Assembly (NCBI RefSeq): GCF_022829545.1
Contig: NZ_JAKSYM010000376.1
Span: 17,065-81,064 of the forward strand
Length of the DNA: 64,000 nucleotides
Source of the DNA: Methylobacterium sp. J-030
Lineage (GTDB): Bacteria; Pseudomonadota; Alphaproteobacteria; Rhizobiales; Beijerinckiaceae
Direction: 5' to 3'
Shown: positions 26,441-34,775 of the stretch, piece after piece
Position numbering within the stretch: position 1 is the first letter of the stretch
How the letters are laid out: each line of letters begins with the position of its first letter
Notes under the pieces: generated by a model
Seen by the model: only the letters and a program-made list of their open reading frames with translations
Databases searched by the model: none
What the model was told of the DNA's origin: nothing
Position numbers and translations under genes: made by a program

Positions 26441-26872
26441 ATGGGGGGCACGACAGCGCAAGAATTTTCCGAAGATCTTTTCGCGAAAGCATACAGATAT
26501 CAAATCAGCCTTCAGCTCCTGGTCAAAGAGTGTGAGTTAAAGGATGCGGCCCTCCGGAAACTGGAAGGCGAGGTTTTTGAGCTGCGGACGCGGGAGCAAA
26601 ATATAAAGGCGGACAACACACGCCTCAAGCAAGCAGTCCTGTTTTCCGAACAGGTTCAATCTGACGCTCAGGCAGCGGATGAACGCGCGAAAACAGCCGA
26701 CATAGTTTTGGATGCTGTCATCAAAAGCTTACGGCCACTCGGACTCGACAAGAAAAAATTTCGCCGAGCGATAGCCGATATCGGCCGCCAAATACCAAAC
26801 GGCGGACCTCAAGCGTCGCAACATTTTGCACTGCTCAACGCAGCCAGGAAAGTCTTGTCGCGGGAGTTATAG
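26441..26872 (+). CDS. Hypothetical coiled-coil protein, paralogue of the one at 24208
   Basis: A 143-residue protein with ATG at 26441 and AAAAGGG upstream. Residues 10-85 have heptad-like Leu/Glu spacing (LLVKECELKDAALRKLEGEV) indicating a coiled coil. The C-terminus (LDKKKFRRAIADIGRQIPNG, then SQHFALLNAARKVLS) is shared with the protein encoded at 24208-24705. Function not recognised; no membrane span or signal peptide. It is AT-richer than its paralogue and stands upstream of an FkbM methyltransferase. Confidence 0.65.
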   Translation: MGGTTAQEFSEDLFAKAYRYQISLQLLVKECELKDAALRKLEGEVFELRTREQNIKADNTRLKQAVLFSEQVQSDAQAADERAKTADIVLDAVIKSLRPLGLDKKKFRRAIADIGRQIPNGGPQASQHFALLNAARKVLSREL

Positions 26873-27030
26873 CATATCTTCATCTAATTAACGGATCTCA
26901 TATTGCCCTCTGCAACACATAACTCATGCTTGCTACAATTCATCTGAAGTATTCTCTGTGCGATTAAGCAGAGGACATCTTCATAACTGCTCATTGTAGC
27001 TAGTTTTTTTCGCGGGAGATCAAGCTAGAG

Positions 27031-27774
27031 ATGGAAACTGAAATCCTAACCACTTTTATGTCGCTTCTTGGTATCAGAGAAAAGCTGGAAACCAGGCCTC
27101 ATCTATACTCGGACGAACTAAATTTTCTCTCTTTTGCTGCGAAATATGCACCCTACTCGAACTCGCAAGTTCTTCAGGATCTGTGGGTCTTATATGAAAC
27201 TAGAGAAAAGCGTGATGGTTATTTTGTGGAATTTGGCATCTGCGACGGCAAAACATTGAGCAATACGCTTCTCTTGGAGAAGATGTATGGTTGGCAAGGA
27301 GCAGTCGCCGAGCCGGGTCGAATTTGGCACAAGAAACTCTACTCCAACCGCTCTTGCTTCATATCAAATAAGTGCGTTTATAAAGAGAGCGGCTTAACGT
27401 TGAGCTTTCATGAAACAGATGTCACAGAGCTCTCGACCCTCGATAGCTTCGCAGATGCCGATTTTCAGTCTTCACATCGGACAGGCGGCGCACGTTATGA
27501 CGTCGAAACCATATCACTCAGTGATTTTCTAGCATCAGCCAAAGCGCCCAAGAATATAGATTATCTGAGCGTCGACATAGAAGGGGGCGAATTCGACGTC
27601 TTGAACAGCTTTGATTTTTCAGAATACGATATTAAACTCCTTAATGTGGAGCATAATTATTCAGACAGGCGGCAAGACATCTACGATGTCCTCAGCCGAT
27701 GGGGATACCGGAGGAAATTTTCAGCCTTCTCCATGTTCGACGATTGGTATGTTAAATATGGCGAGGCAGTGTGA
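27031..27774 (+). CDS. FkbM-family methyltransferase
   Basis: SAM-dependent methyltransferase of 247 residues without a discoidin domain. YFVEFGICDGKTLSNTLLLE is the SAM-binding motif I, followed by AVAEPG at the acidic strand 2, and YLSVDIEGGEFDVLNSF is the FkbM signature. The start ATG at 27031 has GGGAGA upstream. Such proteins O-methylate sugars in polysaccharide, LPS and antibiotic pathways. The gene is AT-rich compared with the FkbM-discoidin copies and only distantly related to them. It precedes a small unknown gene by 27 bases and may be co-transcribed with it. Confidence 0.85.
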   Translation: METEILTTFMSLLGIREKLETRPHLYSDELNFLSFAAKYAPYSNSQVLQDLWVLYETREKRDGYFVEFGICDGKTLSNTLLLEKMYGWQGAVAEPGRIWHKKLYSNRSCFISNKCVYKESGLTLSFHETDVTELSTLDSFADADFQSSHRTGGARYDVETISLSDFLASAKAPKNIDYLSVDIEGGEFDVLNSFDFSEYDIKLLNVEHNYSDRRQDIYDVLSRWGYRRKFSAFSMFDDWYVKYGEAV

Positions 27775-27801
27775 ACGATCGATAGCCGGGAGGAGTGATG
27801 C

Positions 27802-28137
27802 ATGTCTGCCAAAAAGGCGATCCCTATCCTCGACACGATGATCGATCTGTTTGCGCTCATGGGCGCAGGCAACGCTCTTGGATTACAGGTTAAGGAAATC
27901 GCGAGACGCATCTATCTTGTCCAACACGAGATTGAGTGGACCGCAGATCTTGCTTTAGCCGCTAGCAAAATGCGGGCAATGTCGTCGATGTACGCGATGA
28001 AATACATCCCCGATGGTGGGTGCGAAGCGTTCCGCGCGCATAATGAGGCTCATCTCGATAAACTGCGAGCGGCTTTTATTGAATTCCGAGCCCATGTCCT
28101 CCGTCAAGAGAGCGCTCAAAATCATTATTCACCGTGA
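27802..28137 (+). CDS. Hypothetical helical protein
   Basis: A 111-residue protein with a strong ribosome binding site (GGGAGGAG) before ATG 27802. It starts MSAKKAIPILDTMIDLFALM and is predicted mainly helical, with no obvious membrane span beyond a mildly hydrophobic N-terminus. No family is recognised. The close spacing after the FkbM gene suggests a two-gene transcript. Confidence 0.55.
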   Translation: MSAKKAIPILDTMIDLFALMGAGNALGLQVKEIARRIYLVQHEIEWTADLALAASKMRAMSSMYAMKYIPDGGCEAFRAHNEAHLDKLRAAFIEFRAHVLRQESAQNHYSP

Positions 28138-28173
28138 CGAATTAAGATCAAGCATGACGAAATTAAAAAAATA

Positions 28174-28893
28174 CTATCCGTCCACGTTAGCTTCGCCGAG
28201 CGTCCACAGAACAGCATAGTCCCGGTTGAGGATCGCGAGCTGGCGCGTCGCCGCGCGCAGCATGTTGCGCCAGACTGGGAGCGGGCGGAATCCTAGAGAG
28301 ATGCCGAGGGACTTCTCAACGGCACGCGCAGCTGCTTCGGTGCAGTCCTTAGCAATATGAGCATGGCCGTCGCTGTAGCGTCGCTTGAGCGATCCGTCGC
28401 GCGAATGGTAGACCCGCGGAATCGGGACGAAAGTGTAGCCGGCCTGATGCGTCCGTGCCTCTAGGGCCTTGTCGAGCAGGAACCAGGCAACGAGTCGTTC
28501 GGCCAGCGTGCCGACGTTGGGCAGTATAGGATTCGGCACCAACGGATCGATAGGCGGAACAATTCCCATCACACAGATCTTCGGTCGATGTCGGAATTGG
28601 TTTGTTGCATCGGTGAGAGCCGTGACGTACCGCGTCGCTAGATCATCGGCTTCAGTCTGAAGGGACAAACCTTTCGAAGCGGCGATCCGCAGCATATGGC
28701 ATCGAACATCAACTTCGCCGAAGACGAAAATAATAACATCATCCGGTTCGAACTGGGTCTGCCGGAGCATATCCGCGGCGCCATCGCGACCGACGCGATG
28801 CATAGTACGTCCAGGAATGCAATGGAGATCGGCGTTCTCAGTCCTGGCAAAAAGATAATTGCCGTGACTATCGCCAAAGATATGCGCGCGCAT
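28174..28893 (-). CDS. SGNH-hydrolase-fold protein
   Basis: A 239-residue protein starting MRAHIFGDSHGNYLFAR at ATG 28893. FGDSHG holds the nucleophile Ser9 and EVDVR stands in the block III position. YSDGHAHIAKD near residue 190 supplies an Asp and His that could complete the triad. The fold is like SGNH proteins found in polysaccharide loci that act as acyl esterases or transferases. The frame is open upstream to 29229, but that extension has no homologous character. It is transcribed against the preceding FkbM pair. Substrate unknown. Confidence 0.7.
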   Translation of the reverse strand: MRAHIFGDSHGNYLFARTENADLHCIPGRTMHRVGRDGAADMLRQTQFEPDDVIIFVFGEVDVRCHMLRIAASKGLSLQTEADDLATRYVTALTDATNQFRHRPKICVMGIVPPIDPLVPNPILPNVGTLAERLVAWFLLDKALEARTHQAGYTFVPIPRVYHSRDGSLKRRYSDGHAHIAKDCTEAAARAVEKSLGISLGFRPLPVWRNMLRAATRQLAILNRDYAVLWTLGEANVDG

Positions 28894-29474
28894 GCTTCCA
28901 CACCCACAAGGCAGGTATCTCGTAAAAGATTTTGCGCGCTGAATATGTGATGGAAACACAACACCGCGCCGAATATGTAAGACTGCAGTGATGAAGAACT
29001 GGTCCTGCGCATCCTTCATGGCGAGTGGAGGGGATCTGACCGGCTGATACGCGGATTTGACCTCGGCGAGTTCGTCATCACCGACTGGGCTTGAACTGCC
29101 CAGCGCGAGGGTCGGTGGCGAATTGCCTCCCCCAGAATACTCTTGCGGCGAAGAGAGCCCAGATACTTGCGCGGTTATAACCTCCGCGCCTGTCGTACTG
29201 CTCCCCCCTTTGGACCGAGCAGGGGGCACAGGTCACGAAGTCATCGGTGCAAGCCTATCGGTAAGGCTATCTTAACCGATCCTGACCGCCGCACAGGGGC
29301 GGGGTGGGATCTTTCGCGGCGTCCGCCACCGACATCGCGGGTTCACTATCAAGACGATTTCTGTCGTCTGGGAGAGCCAGCAGCCCGGCTCGCCCGTGTC
29401 GTTCGTCGCCCATCGTTACGGCCTTTCGCTGAGCCCGCTGTTCTCACCTGTGCAAGTGCGCCCCAGAGGCAGCG
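28894..29474. other. Intergenic, nothing assignable
   Basis: Open frames here (for example the upstream extension of the SGNH gene on the minus strand, or 29143-29685 plus) have no family features. I see no gene. Confidence 0.35.
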
Positions 29475-32400
29475 TCATGCGAACTCAGGCGACAGCAAAA
29501 GCTCGAGATCGGCCTGCGTCATCGCGAGGATCGACGCGCCGTCCTGGTCGAAGAGCGACTGCGCCAGCGCGCTCTTGCGCTCCTTGAGGATCTCCATTTT
29601 CTCCTCGATGGTTCCGCTCGCCAAGAGCTTGTGCACGAAGACCGGCTTGGTCTGTCCGATCCGGTGGGCCCGATCGACCGCCTGATCTTCCACGGCTGGG
29701 TTCCACCAGGGGTCGTAGAGGATCACGGTGTCGGCCGCGGTCAGGTTGAGACCGGTCCCCCCGGCCTTCAGGCTGACGAGGAAGACGCTGACAGAGCCTC
29801 CCTCGAACAGCCGGATGGCCGCCTCTCGATCCCGGGTTGCTCCTGTCAGGAGCGCGTAGCGGATTGCCCGCTCGGTGAGCCGTTCCTCGATCAGGCGTAG
29901 CATCGAGGTGAATTGCGAGAAGACAAGGATGCGCCGCCCCTCCGCGAGCAGCTCTGTCAGCATCTCCTCCAGGCGGTCGAGCTTGGCCGACCCGGCACCG
30001 GCCAACCGCGCCGCCGGCTTACGCGCCGTGTTTCGCTTCGGCGGCGGGATCTCGCTGTCCGAGCTATTCGCGCTGCCCGGCTTCAGAAGGCGTGGATCGC
30101 AGCACGCTTGGCGCAGCTTCAGCAGAGCATCGAGGATGACGATCCGACTGCGTGCCCAGCCGCGCTCGGCGATCGCGGCGCGGACGCGCGCATGCATGGA
30201 CAGCCGGATCGCCTCGTAGACGTCGCGCTGCGCGCCGTGCAGGTCGATGCGTTCGACGATCTCGGTCTTCGGCGGCAGTTCGCGGGCGACCGCTTCCTTG
30301 GTCCGACGCAGCAGGAACGGCTTGACGCGGCGGGCCAGCACCTGGCTGCGCTCGCGGTCGCCGTGCTTCTCGATCGGGTTGCGCCAGACTCGAGCGAAGC
30401 TCTTGCGGTCACCCAGCAGACCGGGGCAGGCGAAGGCGAACAGGGACCACAGCTCGTCGAGATTGTTCTCCAGCGGGGTACCGGTCATGCACACGCGGTG
30501 GGCCGCCTCGATCCCGAGCAGCAGCTTCGTCGTCGCGGCATCCGGGTTCTTGATCGTCTGCGCCTCATCGAGCAGCAGCAGCGGCCAAGTGCGCGCTGCC
30601 AGCACGGCGTGATCGCGGGCGATCAGCGGGTAGGTCGTCAACACCACGTCGCTGTCAGGGATCGCGCCGAATCGATCGGCGCGATCGTGGCCGTGGAGGG
30701 TCAGGACGCGCAAGCTCGGCGCGAAGCGCTCCGCCTCCCGGCGCCAGTTCGCCATCAAGCTGGTGGGCGCGACCACCAGGGCCGGGCCGGCGAGCCGAAC
30801 CTGTGCCTTCTCGACCGCGATCAGTGCCAGGGCTTGCACCGTCTTGCCGAGACCCATGTCGTCCGCGAGCACGCCGCCGAAACCGAGCTCGCCGAGGAAG
30901 GTGAGCCACGAGACGCCCTCGTGCTGATAGGGGCGCAGGGTCGCGCGGAAGTCGAGCGGCAGCACAGCCGGCGGGATCCCGCCGGCCGCACCGAGCCTGC
31001 GCCCCATCTCGCGCACGCGCTCGCCGCCCCGCCAGATCGTATCGGGCAGCGCTGCCTCGAACTCCGCGAGCCCCACGGCGGCCGCACGGCCGAGGCGCAG
31101 GCAACCATCTCCCGCCCCACGGCCGAGCGCGAGATCGCGGATCGCCGCGACGATCGGTTTGAGCCGCGTTGCCGGGAGGGCGAGGATGCGTCCGTCACGC
31201 AGAGGCAGGTAGGCGGCCTCGTCATCCTCCGCCAAGGTGTCCATCATCGCGAGATCGAAGCCGGGCGCGGTGATCATCGCGACGATCGGACCGATCAGGT
31301 CGATCCGCTCGCCGTCGACCAAGGTGCCAAGATGGAGTTCGAGCCAGTCGATGCCCGCCCCCTCGCGGATCTCAGCCTCGAAACCGGCGCCCGCCCGCAG
31401 CAACCGGCCTGGAAAGTCGTCGGCGACCGCGATCTCCCACCCCTCCGCCCGAAGCCGGGGCAGGACGTGGAACTGCGCGTCGAGCCAGGCGAGATCGTCG
31501 CCGTCCGGGACGAAGTCGCGCGCGTGCGCGTCGGGAACCCGGGCGCGCCGCTCGGGCAGCGGGACGAACTCGTTCGCCAAGAGGTCGGCGACGGCCCGAC
31601 GCTCCGCGTCCGCGTCGCGGTGGATCTCGACCAAGCGTCCGGCCGTGAGCCGCGTGACCACGGGATGGGCTTCGCCAAGGGGAATGATCACGGGACCGTA
31701 GCGGAAGGAGAGGCGGCCCAGCCCGATCCGCTCGGGCGCGGGCGGTGTGCCATAGCCGAAGTAGCTGTAGGGTGACGCCCTCTCTGGCGGCAGATCGGCG
31801 GCGAACAGGCGCAGGACCGGGATCGGCGTAATGCCGGTCACACGCTCCCGCTGGGGTTCCGGTGCCGCCGCAGCGGTGAGGCTGGGCGCGCGCTGGGTCA
31901 AGGCGGCGTTGAACGCCGCGACTGCGGTTCCGGGCACCTCCGGCGCGGCCAGCAGCGTCGCGGCGATCCGCGGCGGATAGCCCGTCTCGACGACCCCGAT
32001 TACACCCTCCTCGGAGTCGACATAGACCGGCGGCGTGGCGGCGAGCGCGTGGCCTCGGCCCTCGAGTTCGATCCGAGGCACCAGGGCGGCCTCGCCCGCT
32101 GGTTGCCAGACGATCCGCCCCGATCGCGGCGGTCCCGACGCGAGAACCGGTCCGGCCAGATCCGACCAGCGGGCTCGGCCGGTTGCGAGGATCTCAGCGA
32201 GGATCGCCGCCCCCGCGTCGCAGGCGAGGCTGATGGCGCCTCCCGCCCCGTAGCTCCCGGAGTCGCGTCGGATCAACGTCGCCGCACGAACGATCCTCAG
32301 ATCTGAAGGCCGCAGGAACTTGGCAGGAGTGCCAGACACCGCGCTCACGTCGTATGGGCGGCTGCTCTGCGAAAATCGGCCGTCCTTGAACAACCGCGCC

Positions 32401-32933
32401 GAGATGAGGCGGACGCCGAGCCGCGCAACACCCTGGCCCCTCGGGATCGGGCTGAGAAGGTAGATGAGGCGCTGCGCGATGCTGCCGGGGTAGCTCTCCT
32501 CGGCTGTGGCTTGAGCGCGGGCGAGATCATCCAGCCACGCGGCCAAGCCCGGTATTGCGATCGCACTTTGGTTGGCCGGGGTGACGGCGCGCGGCGACGG
32601 CCCGGTGAGGAGCCGAGCGACGCGCTCCTCAGACGTGAGGCCAGGAACGCGCGGCATCGCGTGGAGGCCGTAGAGGAGCACGGCCGCGACATGCTTGCAG
32701 TTGAAGCCGACTGGGCACGTGCATTCCCCCGCGATGCTGACACCGCCGCGCCCGTCCCCGATGTCGATCGTCTGCTCGTAGGGCCGGGGGTCCGTGCCGA
32801 GAACCCGCCCGAACACGACCTCATCGTCCCGCTCGTAGGCGAGGACCCGGCCATCTCGCAGATACTGCCGCCCAGCCTCGAGGGCGTTCCGCCCGACCTC
32901 GCTGAGGATATGCTTCTCGCCGAAACGCTCCAT
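29475..32933 (-). CDS. SNF2-family DNA helicase/ATPase with SWIM zinc finger
   Basis: A 1152-residue DNA-translocating ATPase of the SNF2/Rad54/RapA group. An N-terminal SWIM zinc finger (CTC at 71-73, then CKH at 79-81) is followed by a long central region, then the helicase core: DDMGLGKTVQALALI is Walker A, LLLDEAQTIKN is the DEAQ box, MTGTPLENNLDELW is motif III, FSQFTSML motif IV, and AVDRAHRIGQTKPVFVHKLL motif VI. This architecture is common in bacteria and thought to act on DNA repair or transcription complexes. ATG at 32933 is chosen; a TTG at 33005 is possible. It stands alone, divergent from a toxin-antitoxin pair. Confidence 0.92.
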   Translation of the reverse strand: MERFGEKHILSEVGRNALEAGRQYLRDGRVLAYERDDEVVFGRVLGTDPRPYEQTIDIGDGRGGVSIAGECTCPVGFNCKHVAAVLLYGLHAMPRVPGLTSEERVARLLTGPSPRAVTPANQSAIAIPGLAAWLDDLARAQATAEESYPGSIAQRLIYLLSPIPRGQGVARLGVRLISARLFKDGRFSQSSRPYDVSAVSGTPAKFLRPSDLRIVRAATLIRRDSGSYGAGGAISLACDAGAAILAEILATGRARWSDLAGPVLASGPPRSGRIVWQPAGEAALVPRIELEGRGHALAATPPVYVDSEEGVIGVVETGYPPRIAATLLAAPEVPGTAVAAFNAALTQRAPSLTAAAAPEPQRERVTGITPIPVLRLFAADLPPERASPYSYFGYGTPPAPERIGLGRLSFRYGPVIIPLGEAHPVVTRLTAGRLVEIHRDADAERRAVADLLANEFVPLPERRARVPDAHARDFVPDGDDLAWLDAQFHVLPRLRAEGWEIAVADDFPGRLLRAGAGFEAEIREGAGIDWLELHLGTLVDGERIDLIGPIVAMITAPGFDLAMMDTLAEDDEAAYLPLRDGRILALPATRLKPIVAAIRDLALGRGAGDGCLRLGRAAAVGLAEFEAALPDTIWRGGERVREMGRRLGAAGGIPPAVLPLDFRATLRPYQHEGVSWLTFLGELGFGGVLADDMGLGKTVQALALIAVEKAQVRLAGPALVVAPTSLMANWRREAERFAPSLRVLTLHGHDRADRFGAIPDSDVVLTTYPLIARDHAVLAARTWPLLLLDEAQTIKNPDAATTKLLLGIEAAHRVCMTGTPLENNLDELWSLFAFACPGLLGDRKSFARVWRNPIEKHGDRERSQVLARRVKPFLLRRTKEAVARELPPKTEIVERIDLHGAQRDVYEAIRLSMHARVRAAIAERGWARSRIVILDALLKLRQACCDPRLLKPGSANSSDSEIPPPKRNTARKPAARLAGAGSAKLDRLEEMLTELLAEGRRILVFSQFTSMLRLIEERLTERAIRYALLTGATRDREAAIRLFEGGSVSVFLVSLKAGGTGLNLTAADTVILYDPWWNPAVEDQAVDRAHRIGQTKPVFVHKLLASGTIEEKMEILKERKSALAQSLFDQDGASILAMTQADLELLLSPEFA

Positions 32934-33096
32934 AGGATTACCGCGGGGCCTCCTCGAAGCGCCGACCTCGAATTCATTCGACGGGAGCGAGAGGACCGTT
33001 GTCAATCAGGGACGCACCAAGTGCGGAATCCCACCACGGCCATCTCTCCGTTGATGCCCACAGCCTCACCTACAGTTAGGATCCGTAGAGCTTCTC

Positions 33097-33339
33097 ATGC
33101 CATCGGCCATCAGTATGCGCGACCTGAAGAGACTGTCAGTCGGTGCGATCCAGGCTTTGCCCCATGCGGTCCCGATCAAGAACGGCACCGCGACAGTGGG
33201 GGTTTTGTCCCCGATCCACACGCTCTCGCGTGAGTACATGAGCAAGGTGTTGGCGGACATCGAAGCCGCAGCGGCGCGGCGCTCGTCCGAACAGGAGGCG
33301 GCAGTCGAGCAATTGCTGGCGGAGCGGGGCATTGAGTGA
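33097..33339 (+). CDS. Antitoxin-like protein of a PIN toxin pair
   Basis: An 80-residue protein. The N-terminal MPSAISMRDLKRLSVGAIQA, followed by PIKNGTATVGVLSP, resembles prevent-host-death-type antitoxins, with a helical, charged C-terminus (SEQEAAVEQLLAERG) of the sort that wraps a toxin. Its stop overlaps the start of a PIN-domain gene (TGATG), the standard layout of type II modules in which the antitoxin neutralises the toxin and represses the operon. Family assignment rests mainly on position. Confidence 0.65.
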   Translation: MPSAISMRDLKRLSVGAIQALPHAVPIKNGTATVGVLSPIHTLSREYMSKVLADIEAAAARRSSEQEAAVEQLLAERGIE

Positions 33340-33641
33340 TGCCACAGGAGGCGAGGACCGGACCGCGAACGCCGTCCTCGATCCTCGTCGTCGACGCGAA
33401 CATCATCTTGCGTGTCGTCCTCGGCCGCCGCTCGCAGCCAGTAGTCGCAGAGGTGATCGGGGCCCGCAGCGTCGTGACCTCGGCGCATGCGGCTGAGGAG
33501 GTCCGACAGGTTCTGCGCTCGGTCCCGCGATTGCCGTCGGAGGCCCCTGAGCTCGCCGGAGCGCTGCTGGTCGGCATTGAGGTGGCGTCAGCGGTGGTTC
33601 TACGCCGATCGCCTCGATACGGCTTCGCGCATCCTTCCTGA
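33339..33641 (+). CDS. PIN-domain toxin, probably C-terminally degraded
   Basis: The N-terminal ILVVDANIILRVVLGR is the first strand and catalytic Asp of PIN-domain RNases, followed by SVVTSAHAAEEVRQVL with an acidic residue where VapC-like toxins have their second. Normal family length is about 130-145 residues; this frame gives 100 and ends APELAGALLVGIEVASAVVL, then RRSPRYGFAHPS. The expected DxDF-type third acidic motif is not seen. A frameshift near 33590 is likely, because the next frame continues FYADRLDTASRI. The toxin may be inactive. ATG at 33339 overlaps the antitoxin stop by one base. Confidence 0.65.
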   Translation: MPQEARTGPRTPSSILVVDANIILRVVLGRRSQPVVAEVIGARSVVTSAHAAEEVRQVLRSVPRLPSEAPELAGALLVGIEVASAVVLRRSPRYGFAHPS

Positions 33642-33938
33642 CACGCAGGCACGGGCTGGCCGTCGTGGTCGCGAATCTACAGCGCGATCGGCGCGGAACC
33701 GAAGGTTCTCTCGGCCGAGGCGTCGCTGGCATCCGGCAAACCCAGTTATTAACCCACCTGTCAGCGGGGCCCCCTCAGCCGCCCATTGCGATCGCGACAC
33801 GCTGAACGTCGCCCCGCCGATCGCGGCGGGTGTGATAGGCGCCCCCCGCCGTCACCAAAGCGGCATTCCTCTCTTCAACGCCGCAGTGATCACGCGCCGG
33901 CAGGCGAGCTGCCGGCGGTCCGCGTCTGAGACCGACAC
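33642..33938. other. Intergenic between toxin relic and terminase fragment
   Basis: It may include the lost 3' end of the PIN gene in its first 150 bases. Nothing else is recognised. Confidence 0.3.
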
Positions 33939-34662
33939 TCACGCTCGATCGCGACGGCGTGACGGACGACGAGTCGTCCGGCCGCTCGGCTCCGCTCGAG
34001 CGTCAGGCGGCGGGAAGGGCGTTGAGGCCGGGACGTGGATGACGCGGCGACCATCCTCGATCGTCACGCGGTGTCCCTCACCGACCGATGCGATCGTCTC
34101 CCCGACGACAGTCGCTGGTTCGGCGTCGTATCGCCCTCTTACGCCCCGCATGCTTTCGCGGCTTCGCCGGGTAGGCGGCCGGACCCGCCGCAGCCAATCC
34201 GTGAGGTAGTGCAGGGCGTAGCTCGTCGCGTCGACCTGATCGTCGTGGCGCCCGTTCGGGAACGCCAACAGCTCGCTCTCATAGGCGCCGAGCCACGGTG
34301 CCTCAGCGGGCAGGTGCACCCGCCCTTCCTCAAAGCGCGCCGACTGCGCCTCACAACGCGCCACCTTGTCGAGGCGGGCCGGCAGCAGGATCGGCCGCAG
34401 CGGACTCGTGCGGCGAAGATCCTGCAACAACGCGTGTCCGAGCGCCGTTTTCTCGATCAAGGTCACGTCGGCGTCCCAGCGCGCGTGCAACTCCAGCACG
34501 GCGCGCCGCAGCTGATGGAACTCGAAGCGCTTCCTGACGACATCGAGCAAGAAGAAGTCCTGCTCGCGCACGCCCCACACTTGTCCGACGGACCAATCGC
34601 TCATCTCGCCCAGCGTCGACGCTGTATCCCAAGAGACGATGATGCGGTCGAGCAACGCCGGC
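33939..34662 (-). pseudogene. Phage terminase large subunit, C-terminal nuclease domain only
   Basis: The frame starts at the IS21 boundary and reads LLDRIIVSWDTASTLGEMSD, with DVVRKRFEFHQLRRAV, TLIEKTALGHALLQDL and FPNGRHDDQVDATSYALHYL. These are the RNase H-like nuclease motifs of phage large terminases (Asp of SWDTA, Glu of IEK, Asp of HDDQVD). A complete terminase has a further 200-300 residues with an ATPase domain; these are missing. No ATG opens the frame (first codon TTG). It is truncated exactly at the left end of the IS21 element. Confidence 0.8.
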
Positions 34663-34775
34663 TGTGATTAGGCGTGGAATAAGGACCCCGTTTTCGGGGT
34701 GATCGGCGTCCAAACGGGACCCCCAGGACAAGTCATCCACACTGCCTTCCGGCTCGAACGGGAGGCTTGCGCGGG

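Noticed and set aside
30000..30250. Possible second gene within the SNF2 C-terminal region
   Set aside because: The spacing of helicase motifs V and VI is normal in the minus frame, so no separate gene is needed.
29913..31775. 620-codon plus-strand open frame inside the SNF2 gene
   Set aside because: The minus strand carries clear helicase motifs throughout; the plus frame is its antisense shadow.
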